A stretch of 64,000 nucleotides of DNA from Halalkalibacillus halophilus DSM 18494 (lineage in GTDB: Bacteria > Bacillota > Bacilli > Bacillales > Alkalibacillaceae), in contig NZ_KE383978.1 in NCBI RefSeq assembly GCF_000423105.1, forward strand, positions 345,450-409,449, written 5' to 3'. The notes beneath the pieces were generated by a model that saw only the letters and a list, made by a program, of their open reading frames with translations, was not told the DNA's origin and searched no databases. Below, piece after piece: positions 36,729 to 44,906 of the stretch (the first letter of the stretch is position 1; each line of letters begins with the position of its first letter). Made by a program: the position numbers and the translations under genes.

Positions 36729-36753
36729 TAATTCTATTAATATGCTAGAATTA
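36729..36753. promoter_or_regulatory. Palindromic operator candidate between iclR and the alpha-glucosidase gene
   Basis: TAATTCTA (36729-36736) and TAGAATTA (36746-36753) form a perfect 8-nt inverted repeat with a 9-nt spacer. A further half-site, AAATTCTA, lies near 36767. It sits in the 199-nt divergent region, in line with an IclR-type binding site. Confidence 0.55.
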
Positions 36754-36806
36754 TTAACAAGAAAGTAAATTCTATTTTTACATATGTGAGATTTAGGAGG
36801 AAGCAA

Positions 36807-38405
36807 ATGAATAATAACAATTGGAAAAACTCCGTCGTCTACCAGATCTACCCACGAAGCTTCAACGATTCAAATGGGGATGGGATCGGCGACTTACAAG
36901 GTATTATCAAAAAACTAGATTATTTAGCTGATTTAGGTATAGATGTAATTTGGTTAAGTCCAATCTATGATTCTCCGAATGATGATAATGGATACGATAT
37001 TCGGGATTATTATTCTATTATGCAAGAGTTTGGTACGATGGATGATTTTAATCTTTTGCTAGAAGGGATTCATTCTCGTGGTATGAAGTTGATGATGGAT
37101 GTGGTGGTTAATCATACTTCAGATGAACATGAGTGGTTTCGTGAGCATCCTGAATATTATTTTTGGCGAGAGGAGCCAAATAACTGGGGATCTGTATTTG
37201 GTGGTTCTGCTTGGGAATATGATTCGGATCGGTCGCAGTATTACCTGCATTTATTTTCAAAAAAACAGCCGGATTTGAATTGGGAAAATCCTGAGCTTCG
37301 TGAACGTGTGTACGAGATAATGCGGTATTGGCTCGAGAAGGGTGTAGATGGTTTCCGCTTGGATGTTATTAATTTTATTTCGAAGGATCCTGCGTTACCT
37401 GATGATCCGGAAGGCGATGGGACTGCTTATTTTATGAATGGTCCAAGGGTGCATGAGTTTTTACATGAAATGCACGAGGAAGTGTTGAAGCATTATGATG
37501 TGATGACTGTTGGGGAAATGCCTGGTGCAACTCCTGATGATGCGGTGAAATATACGGCCCCTGAGCGTGAGGAACTGAATATGATTTTCACCTTTGAACA
37601 TATGGATTTGGATCAAGTAGGAGGAGAAAAATGGAACGTAAAGCCACTTGATTTGGTGGATTTGAAGGAGAATTTGGAGAAGTGGCAGCATGCGCTTTAT
37701 GGGCGTGGTTGGAATAGCCTTTATTGGAATAACCATGATCAGCCGCGCGTTGTTTCTCGTTTTGGAGATGACAAGGAATATCGTGTGGACTCGGCGAAAA
37801 TGCTTGCAGCCTGCTTACATATGATGCAGGGGACGCCTTATATTTATCAAGGGGAAGAAATTGGCATGACGAATGTGCAGTTTGATTCGTTGGATGAATA
37901 TGAGGATTTAGAAACGTTAAACATGTATGATGAGAAACGTGCGGAAGGTTGGTCGCATGAACGAATCATGCAGGCGATTTATTGGAAAGGACGCGACAAT
38001 GCGCGAACACCGATGCAATGGTCGAATGAGCTGAACAGTGGGTTTACTGAAGGGGAGCCATGGTTGAAAGTGAACCCGAATTATCCTGAGGTTAATGTGG
38101 AGAAGGATTTAGCGAGTGAAGATTCGATTTACCGATATTATCAAGCGTTGATTAAGCTTCGAAAGAATTATGAGGTTATCACACATGGGAATTTTTCGTT
38201 ATTTGACCGAGACCACCCCAGCGTGTTTGCTTATAAACGGAACTGGAATGGAGAGTCGTTGACGGTTTACTGTAATTTTTCTTCAGAGGAATTTCGTTAT
38301 GAACGACCAGCAGGGAAAGTGTTAGTATCTAGTGGACAAGTGGTTGAGGATCATGAGTATGTGAATTTGGGTGCTTATAGTTCTATTGTGTTTTATGATA
38401 ATTAA
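36807..38405 (+). CDS. malL: Oligo-1,6-glucosidase / alpha-glucosidase (GH13)
   Basis: Hydrolyses terminal alpha-1,6 (and often alpha-1,4) bonds of short malto- and isomalto-oligosaccharides; cytosolic, no signal peptide. The ATG at 36807 (532 aa) is preceded by AGGAGG; the upstream open frame is not conserved. Catalytic set: DVVVNHTSDEHEWF, GFRLDVINF (nucleophile D186), VGEMPG (acid E237) and NHDQPR (D311). Slightly shorter than typical family members (about 555 aa), with a compact loop before the catalytic centre. Complements the maltodextrin genes at 51-60 kb. Confidence 0.93.
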   Translation: MNNNNWKNSVVYQIYPRSFNDSNGDGIGDLQGIIKKLDYLADLGIDVIWLSPIYDSPNDDNGYDIRDYYSIMQEFGTMDDFNLLLEGIHSRGMKLMMDVVVNHTSDEHEWFREHPEYYFWREEPNNWGSVFGGSAWEYDSDRSQYYLHLFSKKQPDLNWENPELRERVYEIMRYWLEKGVDGFRLDVINFISKDPALPDDPEGDGTAYFMNGPRVHEFLHEMHEEVLKHYDVMTVGEMPGATPDDAVKYTAPEREELNMIFTFEHMDLDQVGGEKWNVKPLDLVDLKENLEKWQHALYGRGWNSLYWNNHDQPRVVSRFGDDKEYRVDSAKMLAACLHMMQGTPYIYQGEEIGMTNVQFDSLDEYEDLETLNMYDEKRAEGWSHERIMQAIYWKGRDNARTPMQWSNELNSGFTEGEPWLKVNPNYPEVNVEKDLASEDSIYRYYQALIKLRKNYEVITHGNFSLFDRDHPSVFAYKRNWNGESLTVYCNFSSEEFRYERPAGKVLVSSGQVVEDHEYVNLGAYSSIVFYDN

Positions 38406-38413
38406 GTTAGTGG

Positions 38414-38448
38414 CGGTCACAGGGGCAAATTCCTGTGATCGTTTTTTT
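38414..38448 (+). terminator. Terminator of the alpha-glucosidase gene
   Basis: CGGTCACAGG/CCTGTGATCG (one G-T pair), 8-nt loop, then seven T residues. Confidence 0.92.
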
Positions 38449-38559
38449 ATGACCAAAAGTGGTACAACTTTTATTCTTAAAGCCAGTTTACCTTCATATG
38501 TTCTAATAGAGACATGCAAATTTTTAGACCGAAGAAGAGTCATGAGGAGGAATTTTTAA

Positions 38560-39327
38560 ATGGCTAATAAAAAATGCCCTAAATGTTCGAAGATGCAATT
38601 AGGTGGTAATTTTTGCGAAAAGTGTGGAACCCCTTTGCCGAACGGTGCACCACAAGTTAACACGAAACAGGGACAAGCATCTTATCCAAGTAGGCGTGAT
38701 GCTCAAGGACAAGAAACTGGGAATAAGGAAAGTTCAAATTATTTTTCATACCTACAATCGACCCTTCAAAATCCCACTCAATTATTTACTTTTAATCAAA
38801 ATAAAATGAGTAATGGTGTTATCTCTATCCTATTATTGTTAATAACTTTTACTTTAGGTTTATATTTTTTAGCGAATAGTTTATTATCTCCGAATGAACA
38901 ATCCCTACCATTTTTCGAAATCTCTAGCCGATTGTTTTTTAGTGGGTTTCTGGTTGTGGTAAGTGGATTTATAGCATCACTTGTGGTGTTAAAGTTTGTG
39001 AAGGTAGAGTTGTCTGTTAAAACGTTGATTGCACAGATGGGAGCATTTGCTGTTCCGTTTTTAGCATTAACCAGTGTTTCTGTAATCACCGGACTTTCCA
39101 AATCGGTAGGACTCACGTTAGTACTTGCTATTGGAGGGTTGTTTGTTTTTATATTCGTTAGTAGTGTTGTGATCACCATGTATCACTCAATGAAAACAAA
39201 TGAGAGTGGACAATTTGTTTATCATGCGATTTGTAGCTTTGTGTTGACGGTTGTGTTCCTATACATTGTGTTTCGTCTATATGTAGGGGGAATTGTTGGT
39301 GAGTTGGAAGGGTTGTTTGTTTGGTAG
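38560..39327 (+). CDS. Zinc-ribbon membrane protein, copy 2 (function unknown)
   Basis: 255 aa, RBS GAGGAGG. N-terminal zinc ribbon with two CxxC pairs (KKCPKCSKMQ, FCEKCGTP), a Pro/Gln/Asn-rich linker to about residue 60, then about five membrane helices. Paralogue of the protein at 29822, with similar spacing of ribbon and helices. Between terminators on both sides, so a single-gene unit. Function unknown. Confidence 0.82.
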   Translation: MANKKCPKCSKMQLGGNFCEKCGTPLPNGAPQVNTKQGQASYPSRRDAQGQETGNKESSNYFSYLQSTLQNPTQLFTFNQNKMSNGVISILLLLITFTLGLYFLANSLLSPNEQSLPFFEISSRLFFSGFLVVVSGFIASLVVLKFVKVELSVKTLIAQMGAFAVPFLALTSVSVITGLSKSVGLTLVLAIGGLFVFIFVSSVVITMYHSMKTNESGQFVYHAICSFVLTVVFLYIVFRLYVGGIVGELEGLFVW

Positions 39328-39358
39328 ATAGTAAATTTTTAAATGAAATTTATACTTA

Positions 39359-39388
39359 AGACATTGCCTGTGAGGTAATGTCTTTTTA
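39359..39388 (+). terminator. Terminator after zinc-ribbon copy 2
   Basis: AGACATTGCCT/AGGTAATGTCT with a 3-nt loop and TTTTT. Confidence 0.9.
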
Positions 39389-39461
39389 TGTTGGTTGAAT
39401 AATTTATATAGTGATATAAAATCATAAAAAAATATCGCAACTTATATAAATTTCTATCTTG

Positions 39462-39470
39462 TGATATAAT
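39462..39470 (+). promoter_or_regulatory. Extended -10 promoter of the Fic gene
   Basis: TGA-TATAAT at 39462-39470, 38 nt before the start. The element GTGATATAA also occurs at 39411, about 50 nt upstream, a possible direct-repeat regulator site. Confidence 0.5.
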
Positions 39471-39507
39471 TTATTATAAATAGGTTGTAAAAGGAGGGTT
39501 CAGTGTG

Positions 39508-40614
39508 ATGAAGCCGTATGAGTTACCATTTCTGCCAGTGAAATTCGAAGCTGAAGTTGAATTATCTTTTTATAAGAAGGTAGTTGAAGCTACTTCAAAA
39601 TTGGAAAAACTAAAACAAAAAATTAATTATTCTGTGGTCAACGAATCTTTTATTCAACTACTAACCCTCCAAGAATCGGTTCAATCGACAAGAATCGAAG
39701 GAACTCAAGTGACATTTAGTGAAATGTTAGAAGACGAAGTGAGTGAACAGTCACCTGACTGGGAAAAGGTAGAGGTAAGAAATTATCGTCGTGCCTTGAA
39801 ATTAGGCGTTGAAGCAATTAAAGCAGGGTATCCAATTACGGAGCGCTTATTAAGAGATATGCACCGAGAGTTAATGAAAGATGCTAGAGGAGCTCAAGGT
39901 ACAGAGGGTGATTACAGAAGGATTCAAAATTTCATAGGTCCTTCTAAAAATATAAAAGATGCTTCCTATATCCCGCCCGAACCGCAAACGATGGGTGATT
40001 ATATGAGTAATTTAGAGATGTATATGAATGGTCATCCTTATATTGAGGAGGAAGATTTGCTGCATCCATTATTGAAGTCGGCTATCATTCATGCTCAATT
40101 CGAATCCATTCATCCATTTTTAGATGGGAATGGTCGTTTGGGTAGAATTCTAATTGTCCTTTATATGCTTCAGTCAAAATTAATTGATTCTCCGTCGTTC
40201 TTTCTTAGTGAAGAACTAGAACGTGAAAAATTTAAGTATTATGCAATGCTGAATGGGATTAGAAGAATTGGTAAAAAGCAACCTGACTGGGAGAGCTGGA
40301 TTCATTTCTTTTTAGATTCTACAATTAGAATGGCTGATCACCAATACAATAAGTTGGACCGAGCAGAGAAACTTTATAATGAGGGACTTGATCAGTTAAG
40401 TATCTCGTCAACAAAATATGTATGGAAAATGATGATGACGTATCCGATTGCTACGGTGAAAACCATAGAATCACGCACAGGATTGGCTGCAACGACCATT
40501 CGTAAATCTTTTAGAGAGCTTGTTGAAAAGCAATTAGTATATCAAGATGACCGCGTTCGAAATAAAAAGTATTATCAGTACGATTTAATTCGGATTATGT
40601 CTGAGAATAATTAG
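39508..40614 (+). CDS. Fic-family protein with N-terminal inhibitory motif and C-terminal winged helix
   Basis: Fic enzymes transfer AMP (or another nucleotide part) to hydroxyl side chains of target proteins. 368 aa from the ATG at 39508 (GTG directly before it also possible; AAGGAGGG upstream). The active-site loop HPFLDGNGRLGR starts at H202 and is intact. An inhibitory motif S60-TRI-E64-G of the (S/T)xxxE(G/N) kind lies N-terminal to the Fic core, the arrangement known for self-inhibited class II Fic proteins. The C-terminal 90 residues (TVKTIESRTGLAATTIRKSF) look like a winged helix. No antitoxin gene is adjacent. Target unknown. Confidence 0.92.
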   Translation: MKPYELPFLPVKFEAEVELSFYKKVVEATSKLEKLKQKINYSVVNESFIQLLTLQESVQSTRIEGTQVTFSEMLEDEVSEQSPDWEKVEVRNYRRALKLGVEAIKAGYPITERLLRDMHRELMKDARGAQGTEGDYRRIQNFIGPSKNIKDASYIPPEPQTMGDYMSNLEMYMNGHPYIEEEDLLHPLLKSAIIHAQFESIHPFLDGNGRLGRILIVLYMLQSKLIDSPSFFLSEELEREKFKYYAMLNGIRRIGKKQPDWESWIHFFLDSTIRMADHQYNKLDRAEKLYNEGLDQLSISSTKYVWKMMMTYPIATVKTIESRTGLAATTIRKSFRELVEKQLVYQDDRVRNKKYYQYDLIRIMSENN

Positions 40615-40640
40615 AGTTCAATGGGGAAGGGGTAGAAGTT

Positions 40641-41510
40641 GTGAAAGTACTAGGAGTCGATATTGGCGGGACGAAAATCCGCTTTGGAATAATTGATGAA
40701 CATGGAAAAGTGTATGTGGATGAACGGATTGAAACGGGCTTTCCTTTATATGAATTGTTGGAAGAGCATGTTGTGAGGTTAGTGAAAGAGTACCCGGAAA
40801 TTGAAGCTGTTGGTGTTGGGACAGCTGGATTCGTCGATGCGAAGTCTGGCCGAATTGTTTATATGTCGGAAACGCTACCGGGGTGGACAGGTACTGAGGT
40901 GAAAAAGCAGTTAGAAGCGGCAACGGGTTTACGAGTTGAAGTAGAAAATGACGCTAATTGCGCGGCATTGGCAGAAGCGAAATTCGGGTCGGGACGTGAG
41001 TATGAACGCAGTGTTCTGTTAACGCTCGGGACCGGACTTGGCGGTGGGATTATTGTCGATCGCCAGATATTATCGGCCGGACCGAATGGTGGAGCTGGTG
41101 AAATTGGACATATGATTCTTTATCCAGGTGGGGAGATGTGTTCCTGCGGGCGTCGTGGTTGTTTTGAACAATACGTGTCTGGGACTGCTTTGAAGCGACG
41201 AATCGCAGAAGCGGAATTAGATATGACCCCGATGGAATTGTTCCCTGCTGCTAAAGTGAATGAGCAAGCGGAGAAAGTCGTGCGAGATTTCACATTCGAC
41301 TTGGCATGTGTGATCAGTTCCTTGCAAGCTGCATTGGACATGGAGGCCGTCATCATTGGTGGCGGCGTGTCTGAGTCTGCATCTTACTGGATGAGCTATT
41401 TAGAAGAGCAGCTTGATGGAGTTATGCTGAACAAGCTTGATGTGAAATTAGCTTCGTTTGAAAATGAGGCAGGAATCTTGGGTGCGGCGTTGTTGGTGTT
41501 GTCGGAGTAG
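40641..41510 (+). CDS. ROK-family sugar kinase (glucokinase-like)
   Basis: 289 aa, GTG start behind AAGGGG. N-terminal phosphate-binding DIGGTKIRFG, catalytic-region ENDANCAALAEAKFG, TLGTGLGGGII, and the ROK zinc site GEIGHM followed by CSCGRRGCFEQYVSG. Phosphorylates glucose or a related hexose with ATP. Shorter than the 320-aa glucokinase GlcK, so a kinase for another sugar, such as fructose or ManNAc, is possible. The repeat array and terminator follow; the genes around 50-60 kb suggest glucose from maltodextrin as substrate. Confidence 0.9.
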   Translation: MKVLGVDIGGTKIRFGIIDEHGKVYVDERIETGFPLYELLEEHVVRLVKEYPEIEAVGVGTAGFVDAKSGRIVYMSETLPGWTGTEVKKQLEAATGLRVEVENDANCAALAEAKFGSGREYERSVLLTLGTGLGGGIIVDRQILSAGPNGGAGEIGHMILYPGGEMCSCGRRGCFEQYVSGTALKRRIAEAELDMTPMELFPAAKVNEQAEKVVRDFTFDLACVISSLQAALDMEAVIIGGGVSESASYWMSYLEEQLDGVMLNKLDVKLASFENEAGILGAALLVLSE

Positions 41511-41514
41511 GGTG

Positions 41515-41640
41515 TTTTTCGTAATTAGTAGATGATTTTGGGTAATGAGTAGAACGTTTTCGATAATGAGTAGAAGTTTTTGAATAATGAGTAGAACATT
41601 CTCGATAATCAGTAGAAGTCTCTAAATAATGAGTAGAACA
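41515..41640. repeat. Tandem array, six units of exactly 21 nt (TAATGAGTAGAA core)
   Basis: Cores TAATNAGTAGA start at 41522, 41543, 41564, 41585, 41606 and 41627, exactly 21 nt apart. The 9-nt spacers vary but are T-rich (TTTTCGA, TTTTTGAA, CTCTAAA). Lies directly after the ROK kinase stop codon and before its terminator, so it is probably transcribed as 3' untranslated RNA. Confidence 0.9.
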
Positions 41641-41654
41641 AATTCATATTAGAG

Positions 41655-41690
41655 AAAAAGCGATTGCTCGAAAAGAGCAGTCGCTTTTTT
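41655..41690 (+). terminator. Terminator of the ROK kinase gene (left copy)
   Basis: AAAAAGCGATTGCTC/GAGCAGTCGCTTTTTT with a short loop. The right arm and the next bases (to TATATGGT) are the same as in the hairpin at 49901-49935. Confidence 0.95.
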
Positions 41691-41735
41691 ATATGGTTTA
41701 AAAATAATTAAAATTCAGAAATTTTAAAATTAATA

Positions 41736-41764
41736 TTGACAAAAACGAACATAAATAACATAAT
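41736..41764 (+). promoter_or_regulatory. Sigma-A promoter of the DeoR/DUF1537/PdxA operon
   Basis: TTGACA (41736-41741), a 17-nt spacer and CATAAT (41759-41764). AACAT (41757) and ATGTT (41777) form an inverted repeat over the -10/+1 region, a candidate operator for the DeoR-type protein encoded next. Confidence 0.7.
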
Positions 41765-41807
41765 TGACATTAATAGATGTTAATATCAAACAGAAACGGT
41801 GATAAAA

Positions 41808-42566
41808 ATGTTACCTTTAGCACGCAGGCAATGGATCCAGCAAAAAATTAAAGAAAACGGAAATGTGGACATAGTAGAAATATCTAATGAATTGAATGTA
41901 TCTTCGATGACTATTCGAAGGGATTTAAAAGAGTTAGAAAAAGAAGAAAAGGTAATTCGCACACATGGTGGAGCAATTTCCACACAATCTATGACATTAG
42001 AAGTACCGTACTCATCAAAAGAGGGTAGAAATTTAAAAGAAAAACAGGCGATAGCTCTAAAGGCAAGTACAAATATTCCAGAATACTCTACTATCATTTT
42101 GGATTCAGGTACCACCACTTTAGAACTAGCAAAACTAATAAAGTATCGCAAAGACCTTACTGTAGTAACAAATGACGTTAAGATCGCTAACGAATTAATT
42201 GATAGTGAAGTGAAAGTAATAGTAATTGGTGGAGAAATGCAAAATGAAATCGGAGCACTGTTTGGAACTCTAGCAGAGAAGATCTTACAGAACCTTAATG
42301 TTGATATAGCTTTTATAGGTGCTCATGGAATCAATTACGAAAATGGTCTTACTGCTCCTGCAGTTGAAAAGGCTTCGCTAAAAAACCTTATGATAGATTA
42401 TTCAAATGAACAATGGTTGCTAGCGGATTCAAGTAAGTTTAATAAAAAGTCGTTTGCAACTGTTTGTGATTTAAGTCATGTAAGCGGTGTTATTACAAAT
42501 GAAAGCATTCCAAAAGAATTAAAGCTTAAGTATGAAGAGAAAATAAGAATCGTGTTAGGGGGGTGA
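41808..42566 (+). CDS. DeoR-family transcriptional regulator
   Basis: 252 aa from the ATG at 41808 (weak site GGTGAT upstream; GTG at 41799 possible). N-terminal HTH: RRQWIQQKIKENGNVDIVEISNELNVSSMTIRRDLKELE, followed by the family hinge RTHGGAI. The C-terminal DeoRC sensor domain has ILDSGTTTLELAKL, VVTNDVKIA and the AFIGAHGI and LADSSKFNKKSFA segments. First gene of the operon, 6 nt before the kinase gene; probably a repressor relieved by a phosphorylated sugar-acid intermediate. Confidence 0.93.
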   Translation: MLPLARRQWIQQKIKENGNVDIVEISNELNVSSMTIRRDLKELEKEEKVIRTHGGAISTQSMTLEVPYSSKEGRNLKEKQAIALKASTNIPEYSTIILDSGTTTLELAKLIKYRKDLTVVTNDVKIANELIDSEVKVIVIGGEMQNEIGALFGTLAEKILQNLNVDIAFIGAHGINYENGLTAPAVEKASLKNLMIDYSNEQWLLADSSKFNKKSFATVCDLSHVSGVITNESIPKELKLKYEEKIRIVLGG

Positions 42567-42572
42567 TGAAGA

Positions 42573-43886
42573 TTGAAAGTAGGCGTGATATCTGATGATT
42601 TTACTGGGGCAAATGCAACAGGTGTTAATTTAATCCAACTTGGGTTAACTGCTAAAACTGTAGTGAACAATGGTGAATTACCTTCCGATCAGGGAAATGT
42701 TGCAGTTTGTGTAGATACCGATAGTAGGTATGTTACTCCTGATGATTCTAGAAAAATTATCGACCAAACACTTCAAAAACTTGAGGGTTGGGGTGCAGAT
42801 GTTATTTGCAAGAGAATTGATAGTACCCTTCGAGGAAATATCGGTTATGAATTGGAAGCACTATTGAAGGCAAGAAACTATGAGCCGACGGTAGTTATGA
42901 TGCCCTCCTACCCTTCTTCTAATCGAAAAGTTTTAGGTGGATATTTAATAGTAGGTGATCAATTACTAATTGAAACCGATGTAGCAAAAGACCCTTTAAA
43001 GCCAATTACTAGCTCACATGTTCAAACTATTATTCAAGATCAAGTAGATTTAAAAGTACTAACTATTGAAATGGATGTCATTTTGAAGGGTGTGGATGCT
43101 GTTACTGAAACCTTAAAATCTCATGTGGCTAACCAAGCAAATATTATAGTTTGTGATGCTTTAACTGATCAACATATTGAAATTGTTGCAGAAGCTATGG
43201 AGAAGAGGAAACACTGGTTTATTCCAGCTGATCCGGGCCCTTTAACAAAACACTACATTAAACAAAAGATGTTACATTCATCAGAAAGTTCAAATGAAAA
43301 CCACAGAATAGTCGCAACAATAGGTAGTGCTACAAAGATTTCAGAATCACAAGTGGAACATTTAGCACAGCAGAGTGATGTAGAGGTAATATATGTACAA
43401 CCTGAAAAATTAGCATCATTCACATCTAGTTGGCAATACGAAGTGGATCGAGCTACTGAATCAATTAGTAATTTATTAATAGAAAACAAAATTATAGTTG
43501 TAACAACGAATCATCCCGACTTTAATCTCGTTGATTTAAAAGCAAAGGGACAAGAAGAAAATGTGGGTAGTGACAAACTAGCAAAACAATTATCAAACGG
43601 GTTAGCAACCATCACCAAAAATGTAATTGATAAAAATTCATACGACTTCAATTGCTTTTTTAGTGGAGGGGACATAACTGCTTCCTTTTGTGAAGTAACA
43701 AACTCAAAAGGGATTAAGTTAATAGATGAGGTTATTCCGTTAGTTGCGCATGGAGAACTATTTGGGAATCCCAACTATGAAAAAATCAATGTTATTACTA
43801 AGGGTGGAATGGTTGGAGAGCCTCATTCCATTGATGTATGTATCCGATACTTAGAAAATTTTACAAACCAAAGGAGCTTGAATTAA
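42573..43886 (+). CDS. Four-carbon acid sugar kinase family protein (DUF1537)
   Basis: 437 aa, TTG start behind GGGGGTGATG. N-terminal sugar-binding domain starts VGVISDDFTGANATG (the DDxTGA motif) and continues with CKRIDSTLRGNIGYELEAL. C-terminal nucleotide-binding domain has CFFSGGDITASFCE and ITKGGMVGEPHSI. Known members phosphorylate D-threonate, D-erythronate or 3-oxo-tetronates. Next to two PdxA-family genes, the classic partner that oxidises and decarboxylates the 4-phosphate. The stop lies directly before the pdxA start (no gap), indicating coupled translation. Confidence 0.92.
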   Translation: MKVGVISDDFTGANATGVNLIQLGLTAKTVVNNGELPSDQGNVAVCVDTDSRYVTPDDSRKIIDQTLQKLEGWGADVICKRIDSTLRGNIGYELEALLKARNYEPTVVMMPSYPSSNRKVLGGYLIVGDQLLIETDVAKDPLKPITSSHVQTIIQDQVDLKVLTIEMDVILKGVDAVTETLKSHVANQANIIVCDALTDQHIEIVAEAMEKRKHWFIPADPGPLTKHYIKQKMLHSSESSNENHRIVATIGSATKISESQVEHLAQQSDVEVIYVQPEKLASFTSSWQYEVDRATESISNLLIENKIIVVTTNHPDFNLVDLKAKGQEENVGSDKLAKQLSNGLATITKNVIDKNSYDFNCFFSGGDITASFCEVTNSKGIKLIDEVIPLVAHGELFGNPNYEKINVITKGGMVGEPHSIDVCIRYLENFTNQRSLN

Positions 43887-44891
43887 ATGAGCAAACAAAT
43901 TATTGCGATCCCTTTAGGGGACCCAGCAGGAATCGGTCCAGAAATTACAGTGAAATCATTAGAGAAACAAGAAATTTACGATGTATGTAAACCATTAGTA
44001 ATTGGAGATAAATCCACGTTAAAGAATGCTATGGAGTTTTCTAATGTAGATTTAGAGATTAACTCAATAGAGTCACCAGAAAAAGGACTCTATCAACAGG
44101 GAACAATCGACTGCATTTCACTAGATAATGTAGATAGTAGTAAGTTACAAATTGGTGAGGTTAGTGCTAGTTCTGGAAAAGCAGCCTTTGAATATATTGA
44201 AACTGCTATTAATTTGGCAATGGAAAACCAAGTAGGTGCAATAGCTACTACACCAATCAATAAAGAATCACTTCAAGCGGCTGAAGTTCCTTACATTGGA
44301 CATACGGAAATGTTAGAAGGATTAACAGATACGCAAGATCCTTTAACCATGTTTGAAGTTAGAAGTATGCGTATTTTCTTTTTAACTAGACATGTGTCCT
44401 TAAAACAAGCAATTGATCAAATAAATCCAGAACGAGTGCATAACTACCTTGTTCGATGTGATGAAGCTTTAGATAAGCTAGGGGTTTCGAAAGCTGATAG
44501 AACAATTGCTGTAGCAGGGCTAAACCCTCATGCAAGTGAGAATGGACTATTTGGTAATGAGGAAGCAGAAGGAATTATTCCTGGAATAGAATCTGCAAAA
44601 GAAAGTGGCGTCGATGCAGTTGGACCTGTCCCGGCAGACTCGGTCTTTCACCATGCATTAAATGGCAAGTATGCAGCAGTACTCTCTCTTTATCATGATC
44701 AAGGGCATATTGCTGCTAAGATGACCGATTTTGAGAAGACAGTATCCATTACGAATGGACTACCATTTTTACGAACATCAGTTGATCACGGAACTGCTTT
44801 TGATATTGCTGGTAAAGGAATCGCGAGCAGTGTAAGTATGGAAGAATGTATAAAACTTGCGGCAAAATATAGCGAAACATTTAGAAAATAA
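43887..44891 (+). CDS. pdxA: PdxA-family 4-phospho-sugar-acid dehydrogenase (first copy)
   Basis: 334 aa. NAD-dependent oxidative decarboxylase related to 4-hydroxythreonine-4-phosphate dehydrogenase. DPAGIGPEI at the N terminus, then ATTPINKESLQ, IGHTEM (metal His H139), LNPHASENG, LYHDQGHI and RTSVDHGTAFDIAG: all metal-binding histidines are present. Beside a DUF1537 kinase it is more likely a D-threonate/D-erythronate 4-phosphate dehydrogenase (PdxA2 type) than the vitamin B6 enzyme; this is inference from context. Confidence 0.9.
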   Translation: MSKQIIAIPLGDPAGIGPEITVKSLEKQEIYDVCKPLVIGDKSTLKNAMEFSNVDLEINSIESPEKGLYQQGTIDCISLDNVDSSKLQIGEVSASSGKAAFEYIETAINLAMENQVGAIATTPINKESLQAAEVPYIGHTEMLEGLTDTQDPLTMFEVRSMRIFFLTRHVSLKQAIDQINPERVHNYLVRCDEALDKLGVSKADRTIAVAGLNPHASENGLFGNEEAEGIIPGIESAKESGVDAVGPVPADSVFHHALNGKYAAVLSLYHDQGHIAAKMTDFEKTVSITNGLPFLRTSVDHGTAFDIAGKGIASSVSMEECIKLAAKYSETFRK

Positions 44892-44906
44892 GAAGGAGAG
44901 AGGCAT

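Noticed and set aside
43887..44891. Vitamin B6 biosynthesis role for the pdxA genes
   Set aside because: Bacillaceae generally make PLP by the PdxS/PdxT route, and the neighbours are a DUF1537 kinase and acid transporters, pointing to C4-acid catabolism.
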